Shown here piece after piece: positions 5,330-7,858 of a stretch of 7,858 nt of DNA (position 1 is its first letter; every line of letters begins with the position of its first letter). Origin of the DNA: Candidatus Intestinimonas stercorigallinarum (GTDB lineage Bacteria > Bacillota > Clostridia > Oscillospirales > Oscillospiraceae). Below the pieces are notes generated by a model, which saw only the letters and a list, made by a program, of their open reading frames with translations, was not told the origin of the DNA and did no database searches. The DNA lies in NCBI GenBank assembly GCA_019115345.1, contig DXDV01000037.1, positions 1 through 7,858 of the forward strand, written 5' to 3'. The position numbers were made by a program, and so were the translations under genes.

Positions 5330-5362
5330 ATCAGCCGCCGTAGGGCTTATTCAGCAGATATT

Positions 5363-5371
5363 AGTATAGCA
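5363..5371 (-). promoter_or_regulatory. Possible extended -10 promoter of the zinc-ribbon gene
   Basis: On the minus strand TGCTATACT (5371-5363) is an extended -10 box with five of six matches to TATAAT. No good -35 box is visible upstream, as is common for extended -10 promoters. A start near 5356 would give a leader of about 185 bases that contains all of palindromic copy B. Confidence 0.45.
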
Positions 5372-5497
5372 ACGTTCCGAGGTGGAAACCATATCCCGGC
5401 TGCATAGTATCGCCCGCGGCGGACTGCCCGCGTCCCGCGGCGTTCGCGCCCGGAAGGAGGGCGGCGGCAATTTGCCGTTCTGAATCGGCTTTTGGAC
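5372..5497. other. Gene-free stretch, no clear feature
   Basis: Between the possible zinc-ribbon promoter and the terminator of the neighbouring minus-strand group there is GC-rich sequence with runs such as CCCGCGGCGG and CCCGCGTCCCGCGG. I see no gene, no strong hairpin and no promoter, apart from the 13-base match GGCTTTTGGACAA at 5487-5499 to the array at 3242-3254. Confidence 0.5.
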
Positions 5498-5532
5498 AAA
5501 AAATGTGCGCTGTGGTTGGGACCACAGCGCAC
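5498..5532 (-). terminator. Strong intrinsic terminator of the glnS/aldolase/PsiE-like group
   Basis: Read on the minus strand, GTGCGCTGTGGT and ACCACAGCGCAC (5521-5532 with 5505-5516) form a perfect 12-pair stem with a four-base loop, followed one base later by six Ts (5498-5503). It lies 94 bases after the stop codon of the PsiE-like gene. The stretch between (5533-5626) shows no gene with a start codon and ribosome binding site. Confidence 0.9.
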
Positions 5533-5626
5533 AGGACACAGGACAGAATGGAGCTTGCTTCTGGGGCGGATCGCCGTCTCCCAGATCGATGGTCTGGCCG
5601 CAGATGGGCCGTGTGCCCGGCCGCTT

Positions 5627-6085
5627 TTACTCTCTGCCGGCGGCGGCGTGCTCCTTGTGCTCGCCGTCGTGGGCATGGGTGGACTGCTTATCGTCCAGGC
5701 CGGGGATGAACAGGAACTTGCGGATGAGGAAGAGGGCGGCGATGGCGGCCACCATCAGCAGGTTCTCCGCCGGGGAGGGGTGGGCAATGACTATCTGGCG
5801 GGAGATGGCGAAGAGGAGGACCTCCACCACCGAGCTCAGATTGTGTCGGCTGAGCATCTTCAGAAACTCCACGCCGATGACCACGGTGAAGGCGGTGGAC
5901 AGGAAATCCTGCAAGCCGTCGGCGTTGGTGGGGTCGGCGGCCATCAAGCCAAGCTGGTGAAAAATGGTGGCGAAGGAGAGCACGATGGCGGCCACCACCA
6001 GAAAGCTGACCAGGATCTCCAGCAGCTGGGCGATGCGGTAGACGAAGTTGGGGATTTTGATCTTCAGGTAGTTGGAAGCGTCCAT
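5627..6085 (-). CDS. PsiE-like (phosphate-starvation-inducible E family) membrane protein with His-rich tail
   Basis: 152 residues with four hydrophobic segments (about 20-43, 57-77, 84-100, 108-126). The core from FVYRIAQLLEILV (14-26) through VVIGVEFLKMLSRH (68-81), EVLLFAISRQIVI (88-100) and LFLIRKFLFIPG (118-129) looks like the PsiE family, often labelled simply 'transporter' in Firmicutes. No transport mechanism is established for it, and phosphate control is not shown here. The C-terminal tail THAHDGEHKEH (136-146) has four histidines and several acidic residues and may bind metal. ATG 6085 is preceded by AGGAGG (6091-6096) five bases away; a longer upstream frame overlaps the aldolase gene and is not used. 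The gene starts only 14 bases after the aldolase stop codon, so the two are co-transcribed. Confidence 0.8.
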   Translation of the reverse strand: MDASNYLKIKIPNFVYRIAQLLEILVSFLVVAAIVLSFATIFHQLGLMAADPTNADGLQDFLSTAFTVVIGVEFLKMLSRHNLSSVVEVLLFAISRQIVIAHPSPAENLLMVAAIAALFLIRKFLFIPGLDDKQSTHAHDGEHKEHAAAGRE

Positions 6086-6099
6086 AAAAACCTCCTTTT

Positions 6100-7128
6100 T
6101 CAGCGCAGCGCGGCCAGGAGGCCGTCTACGTCCTCGGGGGCGGTGGCGAAACAGGTGACAAGGCGGATGACGGTGTGCCCAGGCTCCTGGGCGGGACACC
6201 ATTCCTCATAGGCGCAAATGGCGTCCAGCCTGGCCTTGGCGGCGGCGTCCACCACGGCAAAGACCTGGTTGGTGGGGGAGTCCACCCACAGCGTCCAGCC
6301 CAGGGCCTTCAGGCCGGCCTGGAGCCGGGCGGCCATGGCGTTGGCGTGGCGGGCCATCTCGAAATAGAGGCCGTCCTTCAGCAGGGCCTCGAACTGCGCC
6401 CCCAGCAGCCAGCCCTTGGCCAGCACGGCCCCCCGCTGCTTTTTGATGCGGAAGAAGTCGGGCTGGAGGGCGGGATCGGTGATGACCAGGGCCTCCCCCA
6501 GGAGGGCGCCGTTCTTGGTGCCGCCGATGGTGAAGGCGTCGGTGAGCCGGGCCAGGTCGGGGAGGGTGAGATCGCTGGCGGGGGAGGCGAGGGCGGAGCC
6601 CAGCCGGGCGCCGTCCAGGAAGAGGAGCAGGCCGTTGTCCCGGCAGAGCCGGGAGAGGGCGGTGAGCTCGGCCTTGGTGTAGACCATGCCGCTCTCGGTG
6701 GCGTCGGCGATTTCCACCAGCCGGGGCTTGACCAGATGTACGTCCTTGTGCCGCTCCAGAAGGGGGAGCAGCTGCTCCGGCGTGAGCTTGCCGTCGGGGC
6801 CGGTGGGGAGCGGAAGGATCTTGTGTCCGGTGGCCTCCACGGCGCCCGACTCGTGGCCGTTGATGTGGGAGGACTCGGCGGCGATGACCCCCTCCCAGGG
6901 CCGCAGGAAGGCGGCGATGGCGGTGAAGTTGGTCTGGGTGCCGCCGATGAGGAACTCCACCTTGGCCTGGGGGCACTGGCACAGGTCCCGGATCAAATCC
7001 TGCGCCCGGCCGCAGTAGGGGTCGTCTCCGTAGCCGGCGTTGCCCTCCAGGTTGGTCTCCGCCAGGGCGGCGAGGACCTTGGGGTGGGCGCCGAAGGAGT
7101 AGTCGTTGCGGAAGAGGTATCGTCTCAT
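6100..7128 (-). CDS. ltaE: Threonine aldolase family PLP enzyme (low-specificity L-threonine aldolase)
   Basis: 342 residues, the normal length for the family, a fold-type I PLP enzyme of the cytoplasm. Such enzymes cleave L-threonine or L-allo-threonine to glycine and acetaldehyde. Visible landmarks: FRNDYSFGAHP near the N-terminus (6-16), the phosphate-binding IGGTQTN (61-67), SSHING with the ring-stacking histidine (88), LFLDGARL with the cofactor-binding Asp172, the Schiff-base Lys205 in IGGTKNG, and IRLVTCF with Arg322 for the substrate carboxylate. ATG 7128 has GGAGG eight bases upstream; an in-frame TTG at 7143 lies next to the ribosome binding site and is unlikely. It follows glnS by 46 bases without a terminator. 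Exact substrate preference cannot be read, and related beta-eliminating lyases share these motifs. Confidence 0.88.
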   Translation of the reverse strand: MRRYLFRNDYSFGAHPKVLAALAETNLEGNAGYGDDPYCGRAQDLIRDLCQCPQAKVEFLIGGTQTNFTAIAAFLRPWEGVIAAESSHINGHESGAVEATGHKILPLPTGPDGKLTPEQLLPLLERHKDVHLVKPRLVEIADATESGMVYTKAELTALSRLCRDNGLLLFLDGARLGSALASPASDLTLPDLARLTDAFTIGGTKNGALLGEALVITDPALQPDFFRIKKQRGAVLAKGWLLGAQFEALLKDGLYFEMARHANAMAARLQAGLKALGWTLWVDSPTNQVFAVVDAAAKARLDAICAYEEWCPAQEPGHTVIRLVTCFATAPEDVDGLLAALR

Positions 7129-7174
7129 GCTGCTGCCCTCCAATGGCAGTGGGGAGGTGCGGCGGAGCCGCCCG

Positions 7175-7858
7175 TTAAAATTTAAAGGAGTCCTTCAGGC
7201 TCACGGACCGGTTGAACACCAGATGTCCGGGCCTGGAGTCCCTGTTGTCCACGCAGAAATAGCCCTGGCGCAGGAACTGGAAGGAGGCGGGGACGGCGGC
7301 GCCGGCCAGGCAGTGCTCCACCTTGGCGCCGGGCAGGACCTCCAGGGAATCGGGGTTGAGGCAGTCCAGGAAGTTCTTGTCGCCGGCGTCGGGGTCGGCG
7401 TCGGAAAAGAGGTTGTCGTAGAGCCGGATCTCGGCGTCCACGGCGGTGGCGGCGTCCACCCAGTGGAGGGTGGCCCCCTTCACCTTCCGGCCGTCGGCGG
7501 GGTCGCCCCCCCGGCTCTCCGGGTCGTACTCGGCGGCGATCTCAGTGACATTGCCCTGCTCGTCGGTCTCATAGCCCACGCACTTGATGAGGTAGGCCCC
7601 CTTCAGGCGGCACTCGGGGCCGCCGGGGAAGAGGCGCTTGTACTTGGGCACCGGCTCGGGGAGGAAGTCGTCGGCCTCCACATAGAGCTCCCGGGAGAAG
7701 GTGACCTCACGGGTGCCGTCCTCGGGGTGGCCGGGGTTATTTTCCACGGTGAAGGTCTCGCTCTGGCCGGCGGGGTAGTTGGTGATGACCAGCTTCACCG
7801 GGCGGAGGACCGCCATGCGCCGCTGGGCGGTCTCGTTCAGGTCCTCCCGGAGGCAGTG
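7175..7858 (-). CDS. glnS: Glutaminyl-tRNA synthetase, C-terminal part (5' end outside the window)
   Basis: 227 residues up to the stop codon TAA are visible, and the frame runs through the window edge. It charges tRNA-Gln directly with glutamine. The visible part is the anticodon-binding beta-barrel region: LREDLNETAQRRMAVLRPVK (about 3-22), LVITNYPAG, REVTFSRELYVEADDF, KRLFPGGPECRLKGAYLIKC, KGATLHWVD, and the end FQFLRQGYFCVDNRDS...HLVFNRSVSLKDSFKF. Because the residues HCLREDLNETAQRR lie in frame upstream of the first ATG (7816), that ATG is internal and not a start. The catalytic HIGH and KMSKS-type motifs would lie upstream, outside the window. No YqeY-type extension is fused to the C-terminus. 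It heads a likely operon with the aldolase and PsiE-like genes. Confidence 0.95.
   Translation of the reverse strand, partial: HCLREDLNETAQRRMAVLRPVKLVITNYPAGQSETFTVENNPGHPEDGTREVTFSRELYVEADDFLPEPVPKYKRLFPGGPECRLKGAYLIKCVGYETDEQGNVTEIAAEYDPESRGGDPADGRKVKGATLHWVDAATAVDAEIRLYDNLFSDADPDAGDKNFLDCLNPDSLEVLPGAKVEHCLAGAAVPASFQFLRQGYFCVDNRDSRPGHLVFNRSVSLKDSFKF

Noticed and set aside
5347..5626. Remnant gene on the minus strand after the PsiE-like gene, one frame showing RPICGQTIDLGDGDPP
   Set aside because: It has no start codon with a ribosome binding site, no recognisable domain, and the strong terminator lies inside the frame.
7159..7172. Terminator between glnS and the aldolase gene
   Set aside because: The small GC dyad GGCG/CGCC has no T run and only four or five pairs. 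Read-through in one operon is more likely.

Overview
The window looks like chromosome of a GC-rich gut-type Clostridium relative (order Eubacteriales, Oscillospiraceae-like, in the manner of Flavonifractor or Lawsonibacter). The evidence is GC-rich codons, strong AGGAGG ribosome binding sites, lipobox lipoproteins, a Firmicutes-type Gx transporter/NusG-II/ApbE gene set, and zinc-ribbon membrane proteins. The genus is inferred from overall feel, not from a marker gene. Both ends cut genes.

Layout, left to right. (1) 1-2118, minus strand: an operon reading apbE (FAD:protein FMN transferase lipoprotein), then a NusG-domain-II membrane-anchored protein, then a Gx-family transporter, then after a 90-base gap a lipoprotein whose first 27 residues are visible. 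The combination matches the EetA/EetB/FmnB/lipoprotein part of flavin-based extracellular electron transfer loci. It probably flavinylates surface proteins and handles quinone- or flavin-linked redox at the envelope. (2) 2119-2370: divergent promoter region, with a sigma-A-type promoter for each direction, an inverted repeat over the apbE promoter, and a leader hairpin on the plus side. (3) 2371-3171, plus strand: an uncharacterised membrane protein with about eight transmembrane segments. (4) 3172-3677: about 500 bases without a gene, packed with palindromes that sit almost end to end and include an intrinsic-terminator-like hairpin. (5) 3678-5171, minus strand: zinc ribbon, three transmembrane segments, TPR-like repeats and an extracytoplasmic beta-type domain. 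Its upstream leader carries a second, diverged copy of one palindromic element from region 4. (6) 5498-5532: a strong intrinsic terminator closing the minus-strand group to its right. (7) 5627-7858, minus strand: glnS (C-terminal part), a threonine-aldolase-family PLP enzyme, and a PsiE-like membrane protein, probably co-transcribed.

The genes are mostly ordinary. The most unusual content is the intergenic structure. Two copies of a palindromic element, about 1.95 kb apart, keep the same stem while its sequence changes, including a C-G to T-A pair swap. One copy lies in a dense hairpin array and the other lies between the promoter and start codon of the zinc-ribbon gene.
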